Of a stretch of 10,283 nucleotides of DNA, positions 1 to 8,431 are shown piece after piece. The stretch is from Tulasnella sp. 424. Lineage: Eukaryota; Basidiomycota; Agaricomycetes; Cantharellales; Tulasnellaceae. The notes under the pieces were generated by a model. The model saw only the letters and a program-made list of their open reading frames with translations, ran no database searches and was not told where the DNA came from. Within the stretch, counting starts at the first letter, position 1; each line of letters opens with the position of its first letter. The DNA lies in the NCBI GenBank assembly GCA_019633425.1, contig WSUB01000443.1, positions 1-10,283 on the forward strand. The letters run 5' to 3'. A program made the position numbers and the translations under genes.

Positions 1-680
1 ACACGAGAGTGAGGGTATATAAGTGTACCGTGACAAAGAAATCCCGTCATGAAAGATGTACAAGGATAGCTGAAAGACGGACAATGAATGGTGAAACGGA
101 GTGAATGCAGAGAAAAGAGGAAGCAGAAGAAAGAGAGAGAAGCACAAAACCGGAAGAGGAAGTGGGCGCGGACGCGTAAGGGCCATTGGCCAACTGCAGC
201 CACACTCCCCCTCCAACGCTGCACTCCCATACAAAGCCAAGAGCCCAACGGACAAGATTACCAGTAGTTACACCCCCAAAGTCATTCTGATCAGCATCAA
301 ATATACCATGGTGATCTGGCATCCGTGGTGACAAACTCTTCTCGCCAATGACATGCACCTCACTCACACCTACCCTGGGTGCATTTGGGGCAAACCTCTT
401 CTAGTCCTCAATTAATCCGTCAGTCACGGCTGAATTCATACCCATAGAATGATCGATCTCACACACGGTCTGTTAAAACTGGAGAGCGAAGGAGGAGAGT
501 CTCGGAGACCGGCGCAGCCGGTTGACGAACTCAATGCCTTCGCCTGTAGGTCGCCCGGACGTCCACTTGTGAGTTAGAAAACGATGAGTATAGTAAAGAG
601 GTGAATTTCAAAGCTACTGCTGTAGCTGCGAGAAACCCCCCAGTCGCTCCTCATGCGACGTTGCAAGTCCGAAACCTACG
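1..680. other. Left flank without a supported gene
   Basis: There is a purine-rich tract at about 104-170 and a TATATAAG-like sequence at 16-23 (plus). The open frames here (minus 47-367, plus 101-331) owe much to biased composition and show no domain. No similarity to the matching place left of copy B (before 8429) is visible, so the duplication starts at 681. Confidence 0.4.
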
Positions 681-1041
681 TAACCGAACTTCGACGCTTT
701 CCCGTGCCTTCAGTTGCTTACTGGCGGCACACGGTGCTTCAAAGCGACGAGACATAGCTCTTTGCTGGGCAGCCCTTTGAAAAGATCCCTAATTTACCGA
801 GTTTGGCGAATGCTGTGCCCTAACTAAGTGGCGCTTGAACCTGAAGTTGAAATCCAGTGCTTCAGGAAAGCTCGCACCGTGCAGATAATGCCAGCTTCAT
901 CCTTCAGGCCTTATGTTCCTCGCGGACGGTCACTCAGTAGGTTGGGTTGATCGAAGTACAGAAGTAGTTAGTATACCTGAAAGGGGCGAACTGTGGTACG
1001 AGAGACCATTGATTTCTGCTACAGCCGGCAGGGGTGACTAA
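681..1041 (+). pseudogene. Relic of unidentified plus-strand gene, copy A (disrupted)
   Basis: Frame 889-1041 encodes a protein-like tail with FLADGHSVGWVD and WYERPLIS before TAA at 1039-1041. The matching sequence in copy B (8432-8813) encodes nearly the same tail, and length differences between the two in this part are multiples of three, as expected for former coding sequence. Upstream, the matching residues (for example VEIQCFRKA at about 845-872) fall in another frame, with stops at about 795 and 886, and a stretch near 735 is shorter than in copy B. No start is visible; the left end coincides with the duplication edge, so the 5' part was probably lost there. It converges on the kinase-TPR gene. 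I do not recognise the family. It could instead be a last exon of a live gene with unusual splicing, but the internal frame breaks argue against that. Confidence 0.55.
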
Positions 1042-1162
1042 CGGATGACAGAAAACGGAATACAGGCGCTTTGGCTAATGAAACATACTGCATGCAAGGT
1101 GAGACACCACACATACAGCAGAATTTTACTCCGACGAAAACAAAGAGTCTAGTTTAATCTCG

Positions 1163-1176
1163 AATATATTCATTAA
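1163..1176 (-). terminator. Conserved AT-rich 3'-end element after kinase-TPR gene A
   Basis: Read on the minus strand, TTAATGAATATATT starts 5 nt after the stop codon. It is identical in copy B although nearby flank positions differ. AATGAA resembles a weak polyadenylation signal, but its closeness to the stop makes the role uncertain; 3'-end formation is inference. Confidence 0.25.
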
Positions 1177-1180
1177 CCCA

Positions 1181-3624
1181 TCATGCGGACTCTCCGGTAC
1201 GGAGATCCGCGGCCTTCTTCAAAGCGTCGGCTGCGCTCTCGGAGTGCCCAAGTTCTTGATAGGCTTTAGAGGCGTCAGTGTAGCAAGATAACGCTTCACT
1301 ACGATGGCCCTGCTGATCGTGCGTTTCAGCAAGACCAAGCAGAGAGTGGGCTCTGAAGGTTTTATAGCCGATGTCGGTAGAAATCTGCAGGACTTCGGAG
1401 TAGAACGTAGCGGCATCGCCGTACTCCTTTCGAGATAGATGGACATTAGCGAGGCTCCATAGAGCGTGGGCCTGTCCTGATCTGTGGCCCACTTCGGTGT
1501 ATATCTGGAGTGATTCGGAGTGGAACTTGATGGCCTCGCTGTACTCCCCTCGAGATTTATGAACGTCACCAAGACTCCTTAAAACGCTGGCTCTCCCTAC
1601 CCTAAATCCCGCTTCCGTACGTATTTGGAGGGCTTCGGAGTACAATCTGATAGCCTCGTCATACTCCCCTCGTGACTCATGGATATGAGCGAGGCCAAAA
1701 AGAGCGTTACTTCTCCCGCGATGATCGCCGATGTCGGTAGAGATCTGCAGGGCCTCGGAGTACGACATGAAGGCTTCGGTGTCCTCGCCTAGTGCTCGGT
1801 GCACCTCACCGAGACCCCATAAAGCAGACGCTCTCCAACCGTGACTGCTGATATCGGTATAAAGCTGCAGGACTTCGGAGTAGAAACCTGCGGCCTTGCT
1901 GTACTGTGCTTGAAACCGATGCACTTCAGCAAGACCCCACAGAGCGTCAGCCTTTTGGCGGGTGTCCTTGGTGGTTGCGCAAATATCCAACGCCTTGGTG
2001 AAGCACTCCAATGCGTGATCGAAGTCGCTTTGCAGTCTGTACATTTCTCCAAGTTGAAGGAGAAGTCCAGCATAGCGAGCCTGTGAAGCCTCTGGGTCTC
2101 CAGCTTGGGTACGTGCTGGAACGATCATCGGCTGTATCGAGTGGATCTCGGGTCAACCACACCGAAACATGAATGACGCCGATCCGTTACTAGCGCCGCT
2201 CACTCACCATCCAAGTGATTAATTTCAGAGAATCGGCTGCCGTCGGTCGCTTTTCAGGGCTGATGCTCCAACATTGGGCCATGAGTGAACAAAGCGCCTG
2301 AATTAACGACATGCGGGCATGGTCGGTGATGGACGGAAGGTTTCCCTGAAGCACCCGACTGACGACGGCGACGTCCCTTTTGACATCGTGAAATGGAATC
2401 GTGTTGGTCATCACCTATTCCAGCGCAAGTCTATGAGCATCGACGGTAATTGATCGTCGTGGTTCGTCGTACCTCATAAGCGATCCAGCCCAGTGCCCAG
2501 ATATCGCACGCAAGGGTCGGTGGGTCGTCCCTCAGAAGCTCAGGAGCGGCCCAGCGAAGGGTGAAATTGCCGCAGGTGAGGGTTATTGTATTGGTGGAGG
2601 CAGAGTACACTGCTTGGAGAGTGATGCTCTCCTCGTCCGTGGTTTGTTCCGGTCTTGGCTGGGGGTCAAGTTTCTTCGCTTCGTGGTCGAAGTCCTTGGT
2701 CCCTAGGCGACGAGCAGAGCCGAAATCCGTAATCACAGCGTTATACTCTGAATTAACTAATATGTTGAGCTACAGGTATTCGCGATTAGCCAGACCACCA
2801 TGCAGAATTTCAAGTGGGCACGCCTACCGATTTAAGGTCACCATGATATATCGGTGGGGTTTGGCCATGGAGGTATTCAACCCCCTTCACCACGTCATTA
2901 ATCTGTAGTATGGCTTCTTAGTTGTGGGTCAAAGGAAAAGAGACCGATCATACCAGCGAGATTCGCTCAGGAATTTCCCATTCTCCAGACGCAAGAAAGT
3001 CCCTCAAGTTTCCGTTGTCTTCCCATGGAAAGACCAACCATATCGTCTGCTTGGACGCATCTTCAACGAATCCTTCTAGCCTAACAACGTTGGGATGCGA
3101 AAGCTCGGCCACGAATTTCGATTCTCTGAGTGCCAACTGAGAGAGAAGTTAGTATTTCGATCAGGGTCTGCAATCGGGGGAGGGATTCTTACCCCTAATA
3201 CTCGTTCCAGATCCGCCTCACGTTCTACCTTCAGCATCTTGACGGCCACAACCTGTTGGAGCAGGTGAGTCGGTCGACCATTAGCTTTTCTGGCAATGAT
3301 GAGGTTATTGCCACACGACCTTCGGCTCAGAACTTTGACCACCGGGAGGCGAAGCTAGATGTGCCTGTGAAACCGTTGCGTATCCTCCACGAAACTCGCG
3401 GACGTCTCCAGGGAATTCGATGAAGGAGGGATCGAGTCGCCACTGGGCAAGGCTCTCGAGCTTGGCCCGCTACAAACACAAAACCTCGTCAGCGACTCGC
3501 TGCAACCACCCCTCAAGACCCGAACTGAACGCACTAGCTTGGCGCTAAGCTGGATCTCATGATGGGGATCTTGACCGGACCCGGGCGCCTGAGGGTCGGC
3601 CTCGTGGATTTCGTTTCCTTGCAT
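1181..3624 (-). CDS. TKL-like protein kinase fused to C-terminal TPR array (8 exons, complete)
   Basis: Predicted soluble Ser/Thr (TKL-like) kinase with a protein-binding TPR tail; substrate unknown. My splice model has exons 3624-3535, 3469-3317, 3252-3193, 3136-2954, 2902-2828, 2769-2473, 2414-2208 and 2131-1181, giving 671 residues. All joins are GT-AG and phase 0. Kinase landmarks: degenerate Gly loop RGGYATV (about 58-64), VAVK Lys86, helix-C Glu106, catalytic loop HGDLKSLN (Asp184, Asn189), DFG 202-204, APE 262-264, DIW from Asp276 and the final Arg342. Residues about 373-653 form seven 40-residue TPRs with the YSEALQI(Y/S)TDIG pattern, then a short capping helix; this whole array lies in one 951-nt exon. 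The ATG at 3624 is the first Met in the frame that splices into exon 2; the frame stays open upstream without ATG. The donor of intron 2 could be 3316 or 3319 (one residue difference). The gene converges with a broken plus-strand gene at 681-1041. Kinase and TPR calls are certain; start and exon 1 are moderately sure. Confidence 0.92.
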
Positions 3625-3760
3625 CAGACGATAGGTGGAGTAGGGCTGGTATGAGACTACTACAGTCGGGAAGGGACTCGCCGGCGAGGGGGACACGAGT
3701 CGAGGTTTGAAAGGGGTGGGGGTGGCGAGAGGGTATAAAAAGACGTCCCCTTTATCGTCC
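3625..3760 (-). promoter_or_regulatory. Probable promoter/5' leader of kinase-TPR gene A
   Basis: On the minus strand this stretch is rich in C and T, with runs such as CCACCCCCACCCC and several CT blocks just before the ATG at 3624. That is common in promoters and leaders of fungal genes. No clear TATA box in gene orientation is seen. Confidence 0.35.
3734..3742 (+). promoter_or_regulatory. TATA-like element, plus orientation
   Basis: TATAAAAAG on the plus strand, pointing away from the kinase-TPR gene. It could serve divergent transcription into 3770-4190, but the only open frame there (3794-4087) lacks a good ATG. Weak evidence. Confidence 0.18.
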
Positions 3761-4190
3761 TGATGGGATCATGAGGGTAGTAGGCCTGCTGTAGTGTCTA
3801 AACCTTGTAATGGAGTGTTCTCAGCGATCTCGGACAACGATAAGGTTCGGCCGCGTGAGTCAACATCTCGCACAAACAAACGGTTGCAAGGTAAGACGAG
3901 TTACGTCACCAAACCACGCAAGCGACTCTACCCAGATCAACTTTGGGCTGGATTGAGATTGTCTTTCGCTTCGCTTTGTCTTGGCTTTCTATTTCCTTTC
4001 CTGGACAACCGGGACGTTCTAACCAAACACCGACCCCCTCCCGCACCTACGGTTACTCAACTGCCACATGTACACCAACAACTTTGACAAACCGGCGCTT
4101 CGTCCACGACGCTCCTAAATGACAGGGAGTACCTCTTTACCGACCATTACTTTGAACCCAAGTTGCTAGTCGAAGCTTAGTTAGCAGCTT
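3743..4190. other. Spacer upstream of kinase-TPR gene A, no gene seen
   Basis: Apart from a GTG-started plus-strand frame (3794-4087) without recognisable features, I see no gene, repeat or RNA here. It probably holds upstream regulatory DNA of the kinase-TPR gene. Confidence 0.4.
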
Positions 4191-4717
4191 TCAACACTGT
4201 GATGCCCTGGTTTCCCTCTGCACAGCCCCATTGGCAATTCCTCCATTCGCGAACGACTCCCATTCTACACCAATCGCTTTATTTCTTAAATGCCGCCTCC
4301 CTATGCCGTCCTCGGGCTGTTTCGGGACTCCTTTACTATCCTCCAAACGCCTCGAATATGGTGAATTGTTCGAAGGCCGTAAATATAGAACGCCTCCCTG
4401 ATCCGCGAGACCCACGCAACATCCAGAGTAAATCAAATTTACGAGCGAGTCAACGCGCAGTGATTATGGGTCCGCTCAGCCTGAAGCATGAGTACTACTG
4501 CTGATTTGATGACACATCGGTTAGTCGTAATAAGGACTGCCTCGGAGAAATACGCATCCCCGGGCCTTTAACGTCTTTCGACGCGAAACTGTTCTTGAGT
4601 ACCATTTGTTTCAAGCTGCAGCCTGAAGCGGCTACAAGGCCAGACGAGTTGGTTTCCGAGACTTGTATCCTCACCCTCATGCATTACTCAACTCTATTCA
4701 CCTGCCTGATCATCCAT
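4191..4717 (-). CDS. Possible small spliced gene of unknown function
   Basis: A tentative model: ATG at 4717 follows a long pyrimidine-rich stretch (minus strand, about 5060-4720). Five codons (MDDQA plus one base) end at donor GTGAAT (4701), with acceptor TTGTAG (4633-4632). The second exon, 4631-4516, reads SLKQMVLKNSFASKDVKGPG and onward. A weak donor GTGTCA (4515) could join to acceptor GATCAG (4399-4398), leading to a third open exon 4397-4191 (GGVLYLRPSNNSPYSRR, ending ASQC). Phases agree at both joins, and the residue composition is ordinary, but no domain is recognised and the second donor is poor. It may be chance. Confidence 0.22.
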
Positions 4718-5949
4718 GCGCAAGAATAAGCAAAATAGTGAAAGCGTAAATTCGCCTAAGGGAAATGAGAAATCGAAACACACACTATAAAGTACATGTA
4801 AAGCGGCAATGTGAGAGAGAAAAAATCCAGCACAGCCAATCCGTCGATGCAATGGATTCACGAGAATCTGGTGACTATGGATATATTGAACCAAACACGA
4901 TAGTGGGATGAAAATTTGACGAGGATGCAAGTAAAAGAAGTGCAAGAGAAAGTACCCGGAGAAGTCAGGAAAAAAGAACCAATTCCGAGAGAGGGGGGAA
5001 TTCCGAACTGTCCACGCCAGCGGACATAAATAACAAATCATCAAGGATAAAGGAGCTTCCTGAAGGGCGAGGAATAGCCACCCGTTGTGGCCCCCCTCTT
5101 CACCCATTCGTCAACTTGGACATGAAAGGGGGAGGCTTGAGATCCCTTACACGTCGCCCGGTCGACTTCTTTTCACCATCACAGCACCTGCAGAATCGTC
5201 CCCCCCCCCGGTCCAATCGATCATCCGAAACCGACGACCATGCCCATTTGTACAATCGGCTCGGAAGCCATCTTCCTATGCCCGCCCTTCGACTTGGATG
5301 ATCTACTCCCGCTTCTCCTCTCGACAGTCATCGCTCGATCCAGAACGTTACTGCTTCTTTAAACCGCCTTTACGCCACGTGAAAGATGATATCGTCGTGG
5401 AGACCTTCACCCCAGCGTACTGATCAACAGGCGAATTAATCGTATCGATAGTGTTGTCTCGAACATGCCCCGACGAGAGAACTTCTTCAAAGGCCAATCA
5501 TCCCGGCATGGTTCGTCGCGGGACTGCTCGACGTCAAACGACTTCACGCCATCCCGTTGGCGGCGGCATCGCCCATCGTAACCACAGCAGCACCCAAGCT
5601 CGCCATCCAACTCGAGTCTACGGGGACCAGGACCCATCCTTTGCCTTCCGAGGTAGGGAGCTAAGGGGATTCCTACGACCAAGTCAGGACCAGAGTGGAC
5701 TTCTTCGCACCGACAGTTCCTCGCCTCGCTTGTCTTTGTCCAGCGGTGGTCGAAGCTGGGGAGGCTGGAGATGCGACCTTGTTCACGGGTACGACCTTCA
5801 CCGAAGTGCCACGTTTTACGCGAGGCTAAGATATCAGGAAGATCCGTCCCAGTTGAAGCGGTCGTCTGGGGAGGCGGAATAGGGACCGGTACTGCCGACG
5901 GAACTGGGTACGTCGAAGGTGAGGAGGAGGTATGATAACCATAAGATTT
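4718..5949. other. Region without a supported gene; pyrimidine-rich leader-like part and GC-rich part
   Basis: 4720-5060 is purine-rich on the plus strand (pyrimidine-rich on minus), as in promoters or leaders of a minus-strand gene. 5085-5949 has overlapping open frames on both strands (for example plus 5451-5882 and minus 5407-5682), but none has a start context, splice pattern or domain that I can defend. Confidence 0.35.
5200..5209. repeat. C10 homopolymer
   Basis: Ten C on the plus strand in a stretch without a supported gene. Confidence 0.95.
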
Positions 5950-7478
5950 TCACTCTTCAGCCGCCCGCTGCTGTAGCACTGAAGCGCGTGCGGTTCCTCG
6001 GTGTGATCGTAGGCGGTCCCGGGCATTATGATCCTGCCGCGTGTTGGTGTGGTGAGAATCCGTCGGACTAGCTCGGCTATTGTTCCTTCCCGTCCACGTT
6101 GCAGGAGCATCCCCCCGACCTTCCACTAGCGCAATCCCCCTGAGGGCATCAGAACACAATAACCCTTCCCCCGTTCCAAGGCTCTGCGGGTGGTTTCTGG
6201 CAGGACCCGTGCTGTAGGTCACCGCGACTGGAGAGGTTCCAGGAGGTGGTAGAGGTGGAGGTACATATTGCCTGTAAAGGTCCTCTGATTCTGGATGCCC
6301 TCCTTTGGCCGGTTGTGGGTCGCAAGCACTGCTAGATCCAAACGCGCACTTCCTTTCGGACAACGGACCGGTGACTCCAGAAAAGTCGTTGACGCTCGAG
6401 ATTGACAAGCTGTAGCTCGCTACGCTTGCAAGCCGGAGGGGACGCGGAGAGGTAGTAGGAGGTCTCCGTGTCGTCTCGGCGGGAACCTGAACAAACGCGG
6501 AGGCCGGGTGTGCGAGGTTTTCTGTGTCGGTGCGTGTAGAGAAGATGCGATTGTCGCGGTTTAAAAGGTGGTGGATGAGAAATTGGGTTGGGATCTTCAG
6601 GCGCACGGACGAGGCTGCGGATGTTCCACGACGAGTCGGACCTGTCGCGACCCATTTGCCCGCCAGCTTGGGAGTACACCGCAGAATTAAGCCGTAGTAG
6701 TATGCTCTTGGAAAGCTTGAGACCTGTGGCTGCTCGAGCTAGGTGAAGCTGGATGACGGAGTGTGCGGCGTATTTCGGTTTCCCGCTCCCCCAGGATAAG
6801 TTCGGTTTGGCTCTTCGAGAATGGAGCGAGCAGTGTCTTGTTTAGGCTTACGGTCGTCCTGTCTCCCCACCGACGCATGTATTGCTTCATTAACCTCGCA
6901 CGTTCCCCCTGCCCTGGGACCAGAGTCCGAGTCGCCATCGGCTACGACCGAGCATATGAGGATAGCTCTCGCTGTCGGTATTCCCGCTAAGGTGATCCTC
7001 GTCTGAAATCGATGTTTTCCGCCCGGGGGGGGGGGGGGAGCTTGTTCTTGTTCGGTAGATGAATTGGGTACGATGCTGGCCGTTGGACGTTGGTGGGGAT
7101 GAGCCGGCGTCTTCATTGGGGCTCTCGTCGTCGGCCGCCGTCTCTTCGTTTCTCTGCACCGCTGGGTCGATTTCCACAAGTCTCTCCTCGTCGACGCATC
7201 ACAAGAGGACTCCGAGAGAGCACGCTCTCGACATCGGGTGCGTTAGTAGTGATGTGCGACGCATCGCCGAGGTACGTCTGCATGAGTTGGGGGCGCTTGA
7301 TGACGGTTCGGAATGGGGAGTCGATCCGGATGACCATGGGAGAAAAGCCCGACAGGAGTTACGAAGGCGTTGGATCGGAGCCGGTTGAGGATATGATGGG
7401 GACTACCGGGGAGGCGCTGGTACGAGAGTCAGGAGGATTAGACAGGTGTACGAAGAAAACGGAAGGGAAGACTCTCAC
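5950..7478 (-). other. GC-rich coding-like block, probably part of an unresolved spliced gene
   Basis: Minus-strand reading shows splice-like pairs: GTGAGA at 7478 to ACCAG at 7417 with CTAAT and CTGAC between (62 nt), GTAACT 7362 to ATGCAG 7278 (85 nt), and GTAAGC 6851 to ACCTAG 6739 (113 nt). The flanking frames are rich in Ser, Pro, Asp and Glu (for example EIDPAVQRNEETAADDESPN near 7176-7117), as in disordered proteins. From 6738 to 5953 one minus frame is open for 262 codons (includes YVPPPLPPPGTSPVAV), but a second frame (6679-6332, RDRSDSSWNIRSLV) also looks natural, so the true reading cannot be chosen. A 14-base G run at 7025-7038 shifts frames and may be miscounted. No domain is recognised. 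It may be one gene with the block at 7515-8081, or decayed. Confidence 0.3.
7025..7038. repeat. G14 homopolymer
   Basis: Fourteen G on the plus strand (C on minus), inside a coding-like block. On minus the frame before it (acidic, Ser-rich) and the frame after it that looks best (SVVADGDSDSG) differ, so a length error here would change any gene model. Confidence 0.95.
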
Positions 7479-7514
7479 CAAGCTCGGTTCGCGATACCAT
7501 GCTTGCCTAACGCG

Positions 7515-8081
7515 TCATAGGAGCGTCAGGAGCCGTTGGCGGTGTCGGATTGGGATCTTATGCAAGTCCATCTGCCCATCCACCAGGTGCTGGTTGGAGT
7601 ACCGAAGTCGGTTGGAGAATTTGGGACACATGTTGAGCGTTTGAAGCGGTCCAAACTCGACTGAAGAGACTGGCAGCGGAATGGTTTTGCGGTTGAGGTG
7701 CTTGACCTTGGAATGGACGGGATGGGCCGCGTCAGGGACGATGGAACGTACGACGTGGAGGAGTGTACAATCAAGGTCATTGTAACCCTTTAGGGCTGGT
7801 GCGAGAGCAGTAAGTGGAGCTTTCATAAGCTTGGGTGGTAAAGATGGTTCTATATGTACGGATGGATGAGAGGGTGTGTGTGGGTCTGGGGGTGGTGTAG
7901 TCACTGTAGTGGGGAAAATGAGGACGGTCCGGACTGAAATTAGTACTCGGTTGAATGCAGGTATACCGAGAATAGAGAGACAATCAGAGCTAGCTTTTAG
8001 CGAGTCAACTTGGAAATGAACCCCGGACTTGTTTGCGGGGTATTTGCGTCCATGGTCTGGATTGGGGCACGGTGGCCGATC
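7515..8081 (-). CDS. Possible spliced gene segment, unknown function
   Basis: One frame is open here (stop TGA at 7517-7515). It begins at an acceptor CTCTCCAG (8083-8082), which pairs with donor GTGAGT at 8175 (94-nt intron, phase 0; upstream exon reads DHDIVNADIVLL). A second, better intron is 7966-7904 (63 nt): GTATAC donor, TACTAAT branch sequence, long pyrimidine tract, CTACAG acceptor. Removing it keeps the frame. The predicted text includes DRPPCPNPDHGRKYPANKSG, then LMKAPLTALAPALKGYNDLD and VEFGPLQTLNMCPKF. The real start is not fixed: the upstream frame has no nearby ATG, and an ATG at 8213 lies in another frame. No family recognised. The downstream end may be spliced onward, since a CTGAC-like branch and GTTAG acceptor lie near 7530-7508. 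Confidence 0.33.
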   Translation of the reverse strand, partial: DRPPCPNPDHGRKYPANKSGVHFQVDSLKASSDCLSILGIPAFNRVLISVRTVLIFPTTVTTPPPDPHTPSHPSVHIEPSLPPKLMKAPLTALAPALKGYNDLDCTLLHVVRSIVPDAAHPVHSKVKHLNRKTIPLPVSSVEFGPLQTLNMCPKFSNRLRYSNQHLVDGQMDLHKIPIRHRQRLLTLL

Positions 8082-8233
8082 CTGGAGAGAAATAGCATGC
8101 ATGGACAACAAAGTGCCCAAGTCAACTTTTGGCGTGCCAGGCAATTAGGCCTCCCCTACGAAAATGGGAACTCACCAACAAGACAATATCTGCATTGACA
8201 ATGTCATGGTCATGTGAATGATCCAGACAATGA

Positions 8234-8249
8234 CGGAGGACAAGGACAG
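8234..8249 (+). repeat. 16-bp direct repeat, copy 1
   Basis: CGGAGGACAAGGACAG, identical to 8401-8416. It is followed directly by a (GA)6 run (8249-8260). Confidence 0.9.
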
Positions 8250-8260
8250 AGAGAGAGAGA
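8249..8260. repeat. (GA)6 microsatellite
   Basis: Six GA units, next to the first copy of the 16-bp repeat. Confidence 0.85.
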
Positions 8261-8381
8261 ATCTCGATTTGACCACAACAAACGGCCTTAAGGGCGTTAA
8301 GACTTGGCCCAACGTACAAACATACGTAAGCATGTAGGGGTGAAAACACAAGTTTTCGAAGCAAGAGGTATGAGACGTGCA

Positions 8382-8392
8382 GGGGGGGGGGG
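8382..8392. repeat. G11 homopolymer
   Basis: Eleven G on the plus strand, 37 nt left of the duplication edge at 8429. Prone to slippage or assembly error. Confidence 0.95.
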
Positions 8393-8400
8393 TTTCGAGG

Positions 8401-8416
8401 CGGAGGACAAGGACAG
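8401..8416 (+). repeat. 16-bp direct repeat, copy 2
   Basis: Same 16 bases as 8234-8249, 167 nt further on and 12 nt before the left edge of the duplicated block at 8429. The DNA between the two copies includes the G11 run. Confidence 0.9.
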
Positions 8417-8431
8417 TTCGACGAGACCTAA

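Larger units (their letters stand above)
681..2505. repeat. Direct segmental duplication, copy A
   Basis: This stretch aligns with 8429-10283 in the same orientation. The offset is 7748 at the left edge and 7778 from the kinase-TPR stop codon onward, so about 30 nt of net indels lie in the non-kinase left part and none in the coding part. Similarity stops sharply left of TAACCGAACTTCGACGCTT (681 against 8429). The right end is not a true boundary; copy B runs out of the window. The block carries the 3' half of the kinase-TPR gene and the relic of a convergent gene. Confidence 0.95.

Noticed and set aside
16..23. TATATAAG TATA-like sequence on plus
   Set aside because: No credible gene starts within a suitable distance downstream.
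47..367. Minus-strand open frame of 106 codons
   Set aside because: Composition is driven by the purine/pyrimidine tract; no domain, and not present in the matching place of the other duplication copy.
1219..1572. Open frame inside the TPR exon, with a counterpart at 8997-9350
   Set aside because: It is an antiphase shadow of the TPR repeats on the same strand; its persistence in both copies follows from the repeat structure.
4694..5107. Minus-strand open frame of 137 codons, hydrophobic
   Set aside because: Its Phe/Leu/Ser content comes from the pyrimidine-rich tract; it reads through the likely leader and shows no membrane-protein pattern I trust.
5451..5882. Plus-strand open frame of 143 codons
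   Set aside because: Arg/Ser-rich text with no domain, and several other frames in the same GC-rich stretch are equally open.
7090..7644. Plus-strand open frame of 184 codons
   Set aside because: It lies opposite good minus-strand splice signals, has no domain, and its length fits chance in GC-rich DNA.
3625..8428. Possible transposon between the two kinase-TPR genes
   Set aside because: No reverse transcriptase, integrase or transposase motif, no terminal repeats and no target duplication were found by eye; only the short 16-bp repeat was seen.
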